From Cephalotrichum gorgonifer (lineage: Eukaryota > Ascomycota > Sordariomycetes > Microascales > Microascaceae): a DNA stretch of 64,000 nt. The stretch covers positions 896,338-960,337 of the forward strand of contig ONZQ02000001.1 in the NCBI GenBank assembly GCA_900312665.1. The letters are read 5' to 3'. Below, piece after piece: positions 45,939 through 58,128 of this stretch. Under the pieces are notes generated by a model. That model was not told where the DNA came from. It saw nothing but the letters and a program-made list of their open reading frames with translations, and made no database searches. Positions within the stretch are counted from its first letter, which is position 1; the number at the start of each line of letters is the position of its first letter. Made by a program: the position numbers and the translations under genes.

Positions 45939-47502
45939 ATGTTTCTACGACCTGGCTCTAGGGCCATTCGAGCCGTCCGACGGCAGCGCAACATCCCCAC
46001 CGCCATATCCTTTCCGCGGACGGGAGGCACGCCAAGATGGTTCCATGCCTCCAGGCGCCTCGAAGTTGTGAAGCCGGTCGTCCTTGCCGACATTGGAGAG
46101 GGTATGTGTTATCCCCGACCAACGTAGGCGGGAAGCCTGAGACAGCTCTTTCTAACCTGCCCCGCCATTGCGTCTAGGAATCGTCGAGTGTGAGGTAATA
46201 CAGTGGTTCGTTCAGCCCGGCGCGCGGGTCGAGGAGTTCTCCCCGCTATGCGAGGTCCAGAGCGATAAGGCGTCGGTCGAGATAACCAGCCGCTTCGCCG
46301 GGGTGGTGAAGAACCTACACTACGAGGCGGGGGATATGGCCAAGGTGGGGAAGCCATTTGTGGACATTGACATCGAGGGCGGCGCCGTTGATAAGCTGGA
46401 GTCGCTTGCGGTACCTGAACCCGAGATCCCGAGTGAGCCTGCTGTGGTTGAGGTGAAGAGCGAGACCGCAGCAACTTTGGATGCGGGCCCGCCGAGTCTT
46501 GGGGCGGCAGAGGATAAAAGGCGCCAGGGAATCAGGGAACGGAACCGCGCGATAGCCACGCCGGCAGTACGCCACGTATCTAAGGAGCTAAACGTCGACA
46601 TATCACGAATACAGGGAACCGGCAAGGACGGGAGGGTGCTCAAGGAAGACGTTTACAAGTTCATCCAGCAGCGGGACGCGCCCAAGGCGCAGACGCCCGC
46701 GACGCCCACGACGCCCGCAGCGGCCGCACTGCCGCAGCAGCAGCAAGAGGAGACGGTGGTGCAGCTGACCAACACACAGCATCAGATGTTCAAGGCCATG
46801 ACGCGCTCGCTCTCGATCCCGCACTTCCTATATGCCGACGAGATCGATTTCACGAGTCTCTGCGAGCTGCGCTCGCGGCTAAACAAGGTACTAGCGAAAG
46901 GCCAGGCGGACAACCTGACCAACGGGGCGGGGGCGGAACAGACGGTGGCGAAGCTCTCATACCTCCCCTTCATCATCAAGGCCACGTCCATGGCGCTATA
47001 CAAGTATCCCATCCTCAACTCGCGCGTCGACACCGACGCGGCGACGGGCAAGCCCGTGCTCGTCAGCAGGCGGCAGCACAACATCGGGGTGGCGATAGAC
47101 TCGCCTCAGGGCCTCGTGGTGCCCGTGATACGGGACGTGGGCTCGCTCAACGTGCTCGCCATCGCGGCGGAGCTGGCGCGGCTGCAGGGGCTCGCGCAGG
47201 AGGGGAAGCTCTCGGTGAGGGACATGTCGGGCGGGACGATCACGGTGTCGAACATCGGGAACATAGGGGGCACGTACCTGAGCCCCGTCATCGTCGAGCG
47301 GGAGGTGGCGATACTGGGGGTCGGGAGGATGAGGTCGGTGCCGGCGTTCGACGGGGAGGGGAGGGTGGTGGAGAAGAAGGTGTGCAACTTCAGCTGGAGC
47401 GCGGACCACAGGGTCGTGGACGGGGCGACGATGGCGAGGGCGGCGGAGGTGGTGAGGGCGGTTGTGGAGGAGCCGGACGTGATGGTTATGCATCTCCGGT
47501 GA
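45939..47502 (+). CDS. DBT: Branched-chain 2-oxoacid dehydrogenase E2
   Basis: The dihydrolipoyl acyltransferase core of the mitochondrial complex that degrades Val, Leu and Ile keto acids. Exons are 45939-46101 and 46178-47502, giving 1488 nt and 495 residues, phase 1. A presequence (MFLRPGSRAIRAVRRQR to FHASRR) precedes the lipoyl domain, with lipoyl-lysine K85 in EVQSDKASVEI. The peripheral subunit-binding domain starts near residue 172 (NRAIATPAVRHVSKEL to KEDVYKFI), after an acidic linker. An Ala, Thr, Pro and Gln linker leads to the catalytic domain, which ends in FSWSADHRVVDGATMARA with active-site H465. The GEGIVECEV opening separates it from pyruvate and 2-oxoglutarate E2 types. A few codons upstream of 45939 are open without a Met, so 45939 is the start. 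Confidence 0.93.
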
Positions 47503-49438
47503 AAGAGGGTGGGATGAAGTGGAGGGTGGCTCTTGCGGGAAGAAGAAGCGCGGGCGAGGCCGAAAGGGAGGCGGGCGGGAGCGGGAAACTGGTATAGATG
47601 TGATCAACACCTAGCATACTTTTATTTTGTCACATGGCGGGAAATAGAAGAAAGAAAGTGAACGGGAGAAAAGTCCTTGGCACGCTCATGGTCGCAATAT
47701 AGGTCAGTCTCTACCATTTTTCGTCGTTCGTCGCGTCGCGCGGCACAGCAGACGGAGACTCGGGCGCATGCTCTGCCGATCACAGGGAAGCAACCAGACT
47801 CTCTTCCCCTCCTCCTCCTCCCTCCTCCCGTGGAAGCACACGTCATCGTGCACGCCAGCCGCCAGCATGCCAGCGCGACTGACCACGCACTAGCCCCCCC
47901 TCCCCTCCTTCCCCGCGTTTTTACCCTGCAGACATAAATAGACCGGTAAGGGATCTCAGATGTGATAATACTCGCCGAAGGGGGAAGGGGGGGTAAGGAC
48001 CCCTACATAGATGGACGGGTAATCAAGCCCGTCTTGGCGGGATACAAGTCGGAGTGAGCAGAGGCAGGGTTACAGCGCAGCGGAGGTCGGCCGGCTCGTG
48101 AGTATTAGTGTCGTGTCTCGCCTTGTGGTGCTTGGCACGTCCATCCCTCTCCCCCGCATTCCTTGAGAACTTTGAGGATGGATGAAAGGGGACCGCCGGA
48201 CTGGACCAGGTATGAGATTGGAGAGGGAACGGGGGAAACTACGTGGAGAGATATTGATGTTTCTTTCTCCTATCATTTTTTCTTCTATATTCTTCTGTAA
48301 GCGTGGAGTTGGAGTTGGACGTGGACGTGGAGGTGCCGCTGGAATGAGGCACGGGACACGGGAAACGGGACACGGGACACATGGAACATGTAAGATATCG
48401 AAATAACGCATAGAACGCAAAGTGCGCAAGAGGAAAGTCCTCGCGAGAGGTTTAATACAGATAGGGTGCGAGTACTTCCACCAAGTGATGGTGTCTCCGT
48501 TTGGCATGGTGGAGAAAAAGAAAAGAAGCCATGAAAAAGGGGGGGGGGTGCGGTCTTTCGTGGTCAAGTATCAAGTAAGTAATATTAAGTGCGAGCAGTA
48601 AGCGGTGCGGTGCGGGTTGGTGGGGAACGGACCGATGCCAAAGTAGTCATAGCCGGGACTGGGAGCCGGAAAATCGGAGGGCGTCCATCCGGAAACTTCC
48701 TTTTCGAGCGGCACTGCTCTGGGGGAAGAGCGAAAAAGTGCTTGTGTAGGGGACTATTACATTGTACTCGCGCTTCGTTAAGTGGGGTGGGGTGGGGGTG
48801 GGTCTTGTGTCTCGCAAGGTACGAGCAATTGGGACAGTCCCATGTCCATCCCATGCTTGTAAGACCAAAGGAGGGAAGGTCTGACCTGCGCTTCCTGCAC
48901 GAGCATAAAATAATCTTCCGTGGAAGGAGCACGGGAGGCGGTATCGAAAACAGACAAAGGCACGGCTACAAAGCAAGAGAGGGAGGGAGAATTAGAGGCG
49001 AAACGCTTTTAAATAAAGATGAAGGAATAAAATTAAATTAATAAAAAAACGCCGGTTTGGAGTCCGTCCGTTCGTGTCTAAAAGTTCGCCCAGGGACAAG
49101 AAAAGAAAGGAATCATTCGGTAAGTGTTCGTGTGACGGACGACCCACGTAAACAAGTACGTACTCGTCGTACCTGTACTTGCAAGCTTGCAAGGGGAAGG
49201 AAACAAGGGCAACAACAACCCGCCATGGATGGAAGGAGTCATGCGCCCAACTGAAATCGTAGGTTCTCGTTTCTTCGTTTAACTCATCATACACCCACGC
49301 CCCCCCCTTTCTCCCCCCCCCTTCCCCCAACAAAAAAAAATAACGCTGGCTCTGAGAATTCTAACGCCGCGGATGGAGGGAGGCGGCCGGGGAGGAGGAA
49401 CCGGGGTCTCGGGGTGGTTCTTTTTTTTTTCCTTATTC
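47503..49438. other. Gene-free interval, E2 to gluconokinase
   Basis: About 1.9 kb between two converging genes with no supportable coding region. It contains a heptamer repeat (48351-48378), a perfect 16-bp palindrome CTTGCAAGCTTGCAAG (49178-49193) next to clustered GTAC motifs (49156-49177), and C and A tracts near 49300-49340. Confidence 0.5.
48351..48378 (+). repeat. Heptamer repeat (ACGGGAC)4
   Basis: Four consecutive 7-bp units, three exact ACGGGAC and one ACGGGAA, in non-coding DNA. Confidence 0.8.
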
Positions 49439-50260
49439 TTACAGCCGGCCGTTGGGCTCGTCCGTCATGATGCTCAGCACTCTTGACAGGGCCTCCCGTT
49501 GGACCTCCTCGAGGGTCCCACTGACGTCGATGCTGACGACGTCGCTCTCCTCCGGGCCTGGGGGCTCGAGGGCCTCGAGCTGGCTGTGGACCATGTTGGC
49601 GCCCATGTAGTGGTCCTGTCTGGCTTCCACGCGCGCGAGGAGGAGGCTCTCGGGCGCCGAGAGGTAGATGAAGTGGATGAGGAGCGAGCGGTCGAAGTAG
49701 CCCGCCACCCGGATCACGTCACGGTACTTCTGCTTGAGGGCCGAGCAGGTGAGCACGACGCCCGAGGACCCGCCCCGGATCTGGCGGAGGGACTCCTCGC
49801 GGAGCGCGGTGAGCCAGTCCCACCGGTCTGCGTCCGTCAGGGGGGTCCCGTTGGCCATCTTCTCGACGTTTGCGGCGGAGTGGAACTGTAATTTGACGAC
49901 GTATGATTAGTATTAGAACGATATGGGGTAGGACAAGGAGAGGAGGGAGGGAAAGGGCTAGGATAAGGGGGGGGGATCTTGTTCATGTCGCCCAAAACTT
50001 ACATCGTCACCCTCGATGTAGGGCATGCCGATTGACTTGGCTAGGAAGGCGGCCACGCTGCTCTTCCCGACACCAGCAGGCCCCGTCACGAGCCATATGT
50101 GGTGGACCTTCTCCGTATCGGCCGTCCTGCCGGCCATGGCAGCAGCAGCGGCCGCGGACGTGGTAGTCTGTGCGTTTCCGTTGGTCATGTTGGGCTGTAT
50201 GTTGATGGACGTGGGTGCTGAGTTCCCTGCGATGGGGACGGGGGTATCGTATGAGAGCAT
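49439..50260 (-). CDS. idn1: Gluconokinase
   Basis: Phosphorylates D-gluconate with ATP to 6-phosphogluconate, feeding the pentose phosphate pathway; probably cytosolic. Exons are 50260-50003 and 49885-49439, phase 0, giving 705 nt and 234 residues. The P-loop GPAGVGKSS is at residues 60-68. The substrate region is EGDDFHSAANVEKM, restored by splicing, followed by GTPLTDADRWDWL, CSALKQKYRDVIR and the lid segment RVEARQDHYMGANMVHSQLEALE. The first 50 residues are an Ala, Thr and Asn rich extension not found in bacterial GntK. Met25 or Met42 could be the true start; the first Met is kept provisionally. Confidence 0.9.
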
Positions 50261-53200
50261 CTCGGAGGATAAGGAATAACCCAGAGAACCGGTAAGACGG
50301 CTTTTATAGATGGGAGGCAGGTAAAGGGGGTTGAAGAGAGTCTTATAGAGTAGAGTGTTTGCCTGTGCTTTCCGATTTCCGTCTGTGTTTGCGTTATGGA
50401 ATGTTATTGCCTGACTTTCCCGATTTGCGTTTGCGTTGGCGGAATGTTATTGCATCCTTGCTGAAGCTGCAGCTTGCCGTTGACGAGACAAAGGATATGC
50501 CAGGAGAAGGGGGGGAAGGTATAACACGGTAGTCAGGGGAAGGATGAGACTGATGTTTTCGAAGATCCGGAAGTTTGAAGAGTTGGCGGTTTGGAAAAGT
50601 TTGGATTAGAATTGTCTGTCAGATGGCAGCAGGGAAGCCAGGTATGGGTATTAATGACAGAAGAGGGTGTAAGAAGAAACAAGGTTCTGCTAGTTGGAGT
50701 GTGTGGGGGGTGCGGGCGGAAGGGGGACGGAAGGGAGGGAGAGAGAGAGGAGAGCGCCACCGCATCCTTTTATTCTCAGACCGCGATTTCTGTCAGCGCA
50801 TTTCCATCAGAAACCTAAGCTATATAGTACGTACGGGGTACGAGTACGGGTACGAGTACATATGTAGTTAAAGCTAAGCGGGTTCTAGTTCCAGCCCAGG
50901 AAGCCGGGCATGGGGGTCGTCGTCGTCGTGGGTTGTGCGTGGGCTGTGAATGTGGGTTGGGCTGTGTGGGTCGTGGGTCTTGGGTCGTGTGGTGTCCCGA
51001 AAATCCGTTTGGCACGCGGCAGCTAGCGTGAGGTACGAGTACCTCGTTCGTGGTGTGGTGGTCGGGGGAGTACGAGAGCGGCGGCGTGGGTGGTGCGTCT
51101 ATAGTGACAAGTAATGTATTACTGGACTGGGCTTGTCCGCTCGGGCTCCCTCACTCACCACCCCCCATCGAGTTACAAGCAAGTAATAGTGTACGAATAC
51201 GGAATAGGAGTACTTATAAGTAGGTATTAGGCTGGGCCTCGACGATGTCGGCGAATGGGACGAGAGGCTAGTTACCCCCCATCCCCGCCCCCCAGAGTCA
51301 CGGGGGCCTCGTTTGGCATTAGCCTGTCATTATTTCTCCGTACAAGCATGAGGTACGAAGGCTTGACAAGGGAGAGAGGGAAGGGCGGCGCATGTGGACA
51401 CAAAGAAGGACGGCACGGGAAGTTGGGGCTTGGGAATCAATCCATTTCTACTCGCCAGTTTCAGTTTGTCCATGTCCATGAAAAAGAAAAAAAAGGGCGG
51501 GGGGGTCAAACGACATGCAAGTGTGAGAAAGCAGACATGCAGATACTCGTACTTTTTCTCTCCAACCAACCATGGTGGTTAGGACGGGATGGGATGCGTT
51601 GAACTTGCATGGACGCTTGCAGGGGGGGGGTCAAATCCGGGGAGCAGGGCGGGATGTCGACCGTGCTTCTTGGCGGGGTAAAGGGTGAGTGATGGTGAGT
51701 GGTGAGAGCCAAGGTGTAGCGGGCGTGGCATCGACCCGGGCATGTACAAGGGATCGCTTGTTAAATAGAGCACGGGCTTCGGCAAAGCAGGAGTGGGGAC
51801 AGGCGTTTCGTGTAATATACGAGTATGAATACGACTACGAGGATGTTCGCACCAATGGAGGTCTCATTTCTTGTTTACTTACATTTTACATGTATTATTT
51901 CGCCGGAGATATTTCGCTTGGGTAAAGGGGGACTACATCATTGGGAGGGGGGAAGTGGGAAAGGGGAAGGAGAAAAAGGGGGGGGGGTGGCGGAGGGCGG
52001 TCTTGTCTCCGACGCAGGCAATGTACGTACTTGTAATACCCGGGGGGGCCTTTGGGGCGGAAAAGCACCGGAGCGGAGAAGCAGGATCTTGGGCTGCGAG
52101 GACCGGGAAAGGAGCAGTGGCTGGATGGAAGGTGCGGGAGACGCGGGCCCCACTCTTCCCACTCTCGGCATACGGGTTTGGATACTTTTAGTATGTACGA
52201 GTCCTTTATTAGTAGGTGCTCGTACAGGTACGAGCAATTAATAGGTACTCGTCCGCCGCCTAGGCCGTGGACTAAATTAAGAGACATTTTTCGCGCAGGC
52301 CGGTGTAGTCTTCGCTTATGTACAATTGTTCTCTTCTTCTTTAAGAGAAACGGGGAGAAAGATTCAATTATTAGATGCTTATACTTGTCGTTACGTCGGT
52401 ATGTCCCAAAGCACTCCGTACTCATACTCACGTGTCCCCTCTCTCCCTCGGGTGTCATTAACATTGTGTCCCGAGCCGAGTTATGAGATGCCCTAGGTAT
52501 ACTCTCAGCTCGATCTGAGCGACCCCCACCGATTCACGCAACCAACCCCCAACTCGTCTCCGCAAAACCTCCTAATAGTTTAGCAGAGAAAATATCGTCA
52601 GCCATGCGTTTGGCTTAGCGTGGGGGCTAGCTTTGCTTGTCGGGGTTTGGGGCCATGTCCGCCTCTCCTAACTCGTATTACCTTGCACTTTGTACTCGTA
52701 ATATTACTCATCGCAACAGAGTACCGGGACCCAACTCGGCATTGGCAGGACCGACCCTCACCGTAAGTAGCCACTTGAGTTTGTACTTCGTACTCTCTGG
52801 GTACTCCATGTATTACTCTCGTACTTGGTGGGATATGGATATGGAATTGGATGGGGGTAGAACTGGCGACTGTTCCTGGTGGCCACTCAATGGAGGTTGA
52901 CATCCAACCATAATATTAGTGCCGGAAAATAGGAAAAGGTACCTATAAGAAATAGTCCAGGTTGGGGTTTGTTCCGCGGGTTCGGGTTCAACAAGGCGTG
53001 GACCACCATGTAGAAGTAGGTGTGCACGTAGCAGCTTTTTTAGCCTCTCTTACACGAACATCCCTTCTGGAAAGGATTTACCTGTAAAGCACAATCTTCT
53101 AAACCCACATATCTCGGTGCGTGGACAGCAAGCTGGCGAGCAACTAGTAGGCGTGCAATCTCCGCCATGGAGACGATCTACGGGTACTGGTACCCGTGAA

Positions 53201-55340
53201 GTATCACCAATATCCGCCAGTGAGCAGGGTGGGGTTGGTCCTTTTTTTTTTTTTCGCCCCTTAGTCTCTCCGCCGAGAGTCGGAGTTCGCCTCGTGACGT
53301 GACAAAAGAACAAGCAAAAAAAGGTAGCTCTCGTGAGCTCTCGCCCCTTCCTGTCAGAACTCGAACTGCCGGCGTCGTTTCCGCGGTCTTCATGCACGAA
53401 GGTCACTGGAAACATGGTTCGATGCCGCGACGACGAGAGCCAAGTCTTTGGGAGTGGGGGGGGGAGGGAATCCCGAAGGTCCCGTTTTCCTGGTTCCGTC
53501 GGCGCCCCGGACACCCGGTCACCCGCCTCCGGGCGGGCCAATGACAAACGTCGAAATCCATGCGCCTTCACCGGGTGGTGTGGCCGGATCCGGATCCGGA
53601 GAATGACCTCCTTCTCACCTTGCAGGAAGCAAGGCAGGGCTGCCGTACCCGGTTGTACGAGCGGTTGCTTGTCATTCGACTTTTTCAAGGGTCGCCTCGT
53701 TTTGGATTACCTATCCCTTCCCCTTCTGACGCGCCGCTATCACACCGCCTCCTACCCCAGAGTAGAGGACCTTGGCGTGGCGTCTGGTCATTTTCTGTGC
53801 GACGTGGGCGCGCTTCTTGTACTACCACACTCACCTCTATTGCTTGTAGTACAATATCCGTAGGCCACACAGCCTTCTCTTAAGGTGCAGGGGATGGTAA
53901 ATATAGCAAACATGTTCGGGCAAGGGTGGGACGCGAGAAAGTTACCTAGATGGTAAGTACTTGTAATGGCCTCCCTCACGGGGTCACGCCGCCACATAGG
54001 TTGTGTTACCTGGGGCGACCTATCGATTCGTGGCACCCCACGAAGGGCTCGCGGGGTAGCAGGTGAGATTGCGGGGTGTGAGGACGGTTCCCCGGGCACT
54101 TGAGCCCATCGCAGCAGTTACGCCACGTTCGCTAAAACGCGGTGACATGTCTCGTGGCTTCCGGTTGACTGGACCTGCCTGTTTGGTACAGGCGTTTGTG
54201 AACAATCCTTTGGCCAGCAACATGTTTGGCTGTACGAAGGGTGATGTAAGTGCTGCATTTCATTTCTTATTCCTTATGTGAGGGGACTGGAATCGTCCTA
54301 CAGACTCTAGCCAGCTGAGTTACCAAAGGCTTCTATCGGTGCCGACTCTGGTATCTCGAAGTACATGTCATGGGTGAGGTGAGTGTAGAGTGTTGGGTGT
54401 TTGGGCAATGTGTGACGGGGTAAATGGGTGTTGCGATTAGTCAGGGTTTTACTAAAAGTTGGCGTTTGGAATGGGGAGTGGAAGCCGCCTCTAAGATCGA
54501 TCCTGCATAGAAGGAAGGGAAGATGGGTTTGATCGGACGATCTCCTTGTGGCTTGGTATCTTCACTCGTAGTCCAAGACAAGGTACGATCGTAATAGCGC
54601 CCGCATGGGCCGGTTTAAGATTGAGCCGCGCCCACAGTGCTGGGCCGGCGGCTACTACGTGGGAGCGTTATTACATGGGAGCGAGAGTTTTAATAAGCTT
54701 TTGGTGCCTGAGGCAGTCGAACTAGTAGACCATAATTCAATTACCCTTTCAAGGTGTCATCCCCCTTACAGAGTATGAAGATTTCGCTCTGCAAGACTAG
54801 CAAGACTGCGAGGAGAGAGAGCGACCCGCCTTTTGGGTTATTGCCAAAGTAGGAAGGTTGGAACTTCCCGCTGTTGCAAAAGTACCAGTTCACCCGCTCG
54901 CGTTCGCGTAAGCCGGCAGACTTAGACTTTTAGTAGCCTAGTTGGATGCATCTCTGGGTGCACCTGCCCTCCTCTGGTCTGAATTTGGCAGGTCCGTCCC
55001 TCCTCGACCAGTGATGAGTCTCTCCTGCTGCCGCCCCGCCGCGGCCAGGCTCGGCCAACCGCGGCCAACTGTCTCGCCCCTTCGATCTCGACTATTATCC
55101 AAAGCCAGAGATGGAGCTCCCTTGACTGCCTGCCATCACCACCACAATTCTCTACACGCCAGGCTTATTATTAGCTTGCCCTCATCCTCTTCCCCATCGA
55201 TACACAGGCACTTTTCCGTTCTTCGGAGAAACACCAACACCCCTCTCAGAACCCTGCCCGCATTTTCCTCGCGGCATCATCCCCCACTCGCCTCGGCATC
55301 TCCGACACTGTACAGGTACCCCGCCCGACAGCTTGCGACA
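50261..55340. other. Five-kilobase gene-free region before dpp3
   Basis: No gene is supported on either strand; frames such as 53050-53688 (minus) show no motif. It is rich in GTAC/CGAGTAC motifs (50825-50866, 51030-51042, 52195-52245), has a GT-rich stretch (50918-51000) and holds a perfect 16-bp palindrome made of repeated CCGGAT at 53584-53599. The last 330 bp are open in frame with dpp3 and may encode an alternative mitochondrial presequence. Confidence 0.5.
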
Positions 55341-58128
55341 ATGGCTGGGAAGCTCAACCCCGCCGAGGTGAAGCAGCACCACGCCGACTCGCCGCCCTCC
55401 GTCGTGAGACTGGAGATCGAGAAGCACTTTGAACCCCTGACGGATAAGCAAAAGCGCTACGCCCACTATATCAGCAAGTAAGCAGCCATTCCCGCTCCCA
55501 TTTCCATCCTCGGTGGGAGCTACCCCAGCTACCAGGCTACCCAGCTTCGAAGCTCCCCTGTCGACGACCCCGCAATTCCGCATCTCGGGGGTTATTCTTT
55601 AACTTTAACACCTTTCTCTCTCTCTCTCTCCGCAGGGCTGCCTTTGCTGGTACCAGGATTGTCCTCAGACAGCTCTCCCCCGAGTCGGAGCCCATCTACG
55701 ACTTCATCCTCGCCCTCCATGAAGCCTCTGGTGGCGACTGGGCCGCTCTGGCCGAAAAGGCCGGCATCAGCGAACAAGACCTGACCTACTTCCTCGAATA
55801 CACTGCGCAGTTCCTGGGTAATTCCGGCAACTACAAGAGCTTCGGAGACTCCAAGTTCATTCCCAGGTGTGGGGAGAGTGTATTCAAGGCCCTAGCTGCC
55901 ACATCTCCAAAGGCCGAGGAGTTCTACAAGGCGACCAATGGCGCCATTCATAAGGATGACGACCAGGCGCTCATGCACCTTGGATTCCCGGATCAGGGCC
56001 ACATGACGACCTACTACCCCGACTCACCGGACATCACCAAGGCCGAAATCGACGCCATCTCGCTGTGGTCCGAGAAGAAGGGTCTCCTCCCCGAGAACAA
56101 CAGGCTGCGCAAGACGAAAGAGGGCAACTTTGAGATTCTCATTGCCTCGGCCGTAACACAAGTACCTACTGAGGGCGGCGATCTTGGCAAGGACACCGAG
56201 TTCGTCATTGAGGATGGTCCCTTGGAGGGAAAGACGGTGAAGCTCGTGTATGGCGACTATACTGAAGAGATGAAGGTTATCGCGGAGTACATGAAGAAGG
56301 CTGCCGAGAATGCCGACAACGAACACCAAAAGGAAATGCACCTTGCGTACGCAAAGTCGTTCGAGTCGGGTTCTTTGCTCGCCTTCAAGGACAGCCAGAG
56401 GGCCTGGATCCGGGACAAGGGCCCCATGGTCGAGTGTAACATTGGCTTCATCGAGACGTATAGGGACCCCGCCGGTGTGAGGGGCGAGTGGGAGGGTTTC
56501 GCAGCTGGTGAGTAGGCCTCGGCGTTCTACCGCAAAAACCCCTATTATATTCTACCGAATCCCCGATGCTAACATCGCCTGCTAGTTGTCAACCGTACGT
56601 ATCACTTCGTGTGATGAAGAGAAGTAGTCCAGTATTCGTCTGACTGGGTTATAGTTGAGCGAACCCGAGCCTTCGGTGAACTCGTCGCAGCCGCCCCAGG
56701 GCTGATCCCCCTCCTGCCGTGGAGCCAGGACTTCGAGAAGGACAAGTTCCTGTTGCCCGACTTCACGTCTCTGGAGGTCCTTACTTTTGCTGGTGAGGCC
56801 TTCTTCATACTTGACCACATTAGGTCGTACGGTGGCTAATATTTAATCCTAGGTTCTGGAATTCCCGCGGGAATCAACATGTAAGCGGTCGCCAAAGAGA
56901 GTGCATGTTTTGTATGAGGGAGCTAGAGCTAATGGATCACAGCCCGAACTACGACGATATCCGGCAAACTGAGGGCTTCAAGAACGTGTCTCTAGGCAAT
57001 GTCCTCGGCGCGAAGGCCCCCAACGAAAAGATTCCCTTCATTGCTGAGGCTGACCTTGAAGTTTACGAGAAACACCGTGACGCTGCATTCGAGGTCCAGG
57101 TTGGCCTCCACGAGTTGACTGGTGAGTGGGCCATTTAACGCCGCGTTGGTCGGGCTCCGAACTTACAAGGTACCAGGACATGGTTGCGGCAAACTGCTCC
57201 AAGAAACTTCACCTGGCGTTTTCAACTTTGACAAGGAGAACCCTCCCATTAGCCCACTGACTGGAAAGCCGATTACGAGCTGGTATAAGCCCGGCCAGAC
57301 CTGGGGCTCTGTCTTTGGAGGTATTGCAGGCTCATATGAGGTACGTACTTGTTAGGATATCTAGTCGTGATGGGGCCGCCCTAACCAGCCTCATTCAGGA
57401 ATGCCGCGCCGAACTTGTGGCCATGCAGCTCAGCTGTGAATTCCCCGTCCTGAAGATCTTTGGTTTCGGCGATGGCACGGTCGATATCGAGGGCGAGGCT
57501 GGCGATGTGCTCTACGTCTCCTACCTGTCCATGGCTCGCGCCGGGTTGAACGCGCTTGCTACCTACGATCCGATAAAGAGGAAGTGGGGACAGGCTCACT
57601 CCCAGGCCCGCTTCTCCATCCTACAGGTTTGCGATTCCATCCTCCAAACATGGGTTCCGCCCCGTCGTGTCTAACCGTATTTTAGGCTTTCCTCCAAGCT
57701 GGCGACGACTTCTGCAAGCTCAACTACAAGGCGGACGATCTCTCTGATCTGACCATTACGATTGACCGCTCAAAGATCCTAACTACCGGCCGCAAGGGTA
57801 TGTCGTCCCGGTCGCTCTGTTGAAACTCGAGCACAGCCTTTGCTAACACCGAATGATAGCCGTCGAGGACTACCTCCAGAAGATCCACATCTACAAGGCT
57901 ACCGCGGACTTTGAGGCCGCGTCCAGCTTCTACGCGGAGATGACGACTCCGGAGCCCGAGTTCTGGGCCACCAGAGTGAGGAACGTGGTCATCGACCAGC
58001 TCCAGCCCAGGAAGGTGTTTGTGCAGGCCAACACGACCATTGACGAGGCCACAGGGAAGGTCACCCTCAAGCACTATGATGCCAGTCTCGCTGGAATGGT
58101 CGAGAGCTGGGCTGACCGGAAGCTCTGA
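55341..58128 (+). CDS. dpp3: Dipeptidyl peptidase III
   Basis: A zinc exopeptidase of family M49 that releases N-terminal dipeptides. Ten exons: 55341-55477, 55636-56507, 56586-56594, 56655-56792, 56853-56880, 56943-57121, 57177-57340, 57399-57626, 57686-57797 and 57860-58128. They total 2136 nt and 711 residues, the usual length, with all phases matching. The zinc motif HELTGH (451-456) is split by intron 6 and the second motif EECRAE (509-514) by intron 7; both are complete after splicing. Other family blocks are KRYAHYISKAAFAGTRI, FEKDKFLLPDFTSLEVLTF, GIPAGINIPNYDDIRQTEG and KIFGFGDGTVDIEG. The third exon is only 9 nt and supplies the VN of AAVVN. The chosen start gives the normal cytosolic form MAGKLNP. 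An in-frame Met at 55014 would add 109 residues resembling a mitochondrial presequence. Confidence 0.92.

Noticed and set aside
53050..53688. 212-codon open frame (minus)
   Set aside because: No family motif; the composition follows local repeats and homopolymers.
54690..54790. Possible tRNA on the minus strand (GTTCGAC near 54716)
   Set aside because: The flanking bases do not form a T-stem or acceptor stem.
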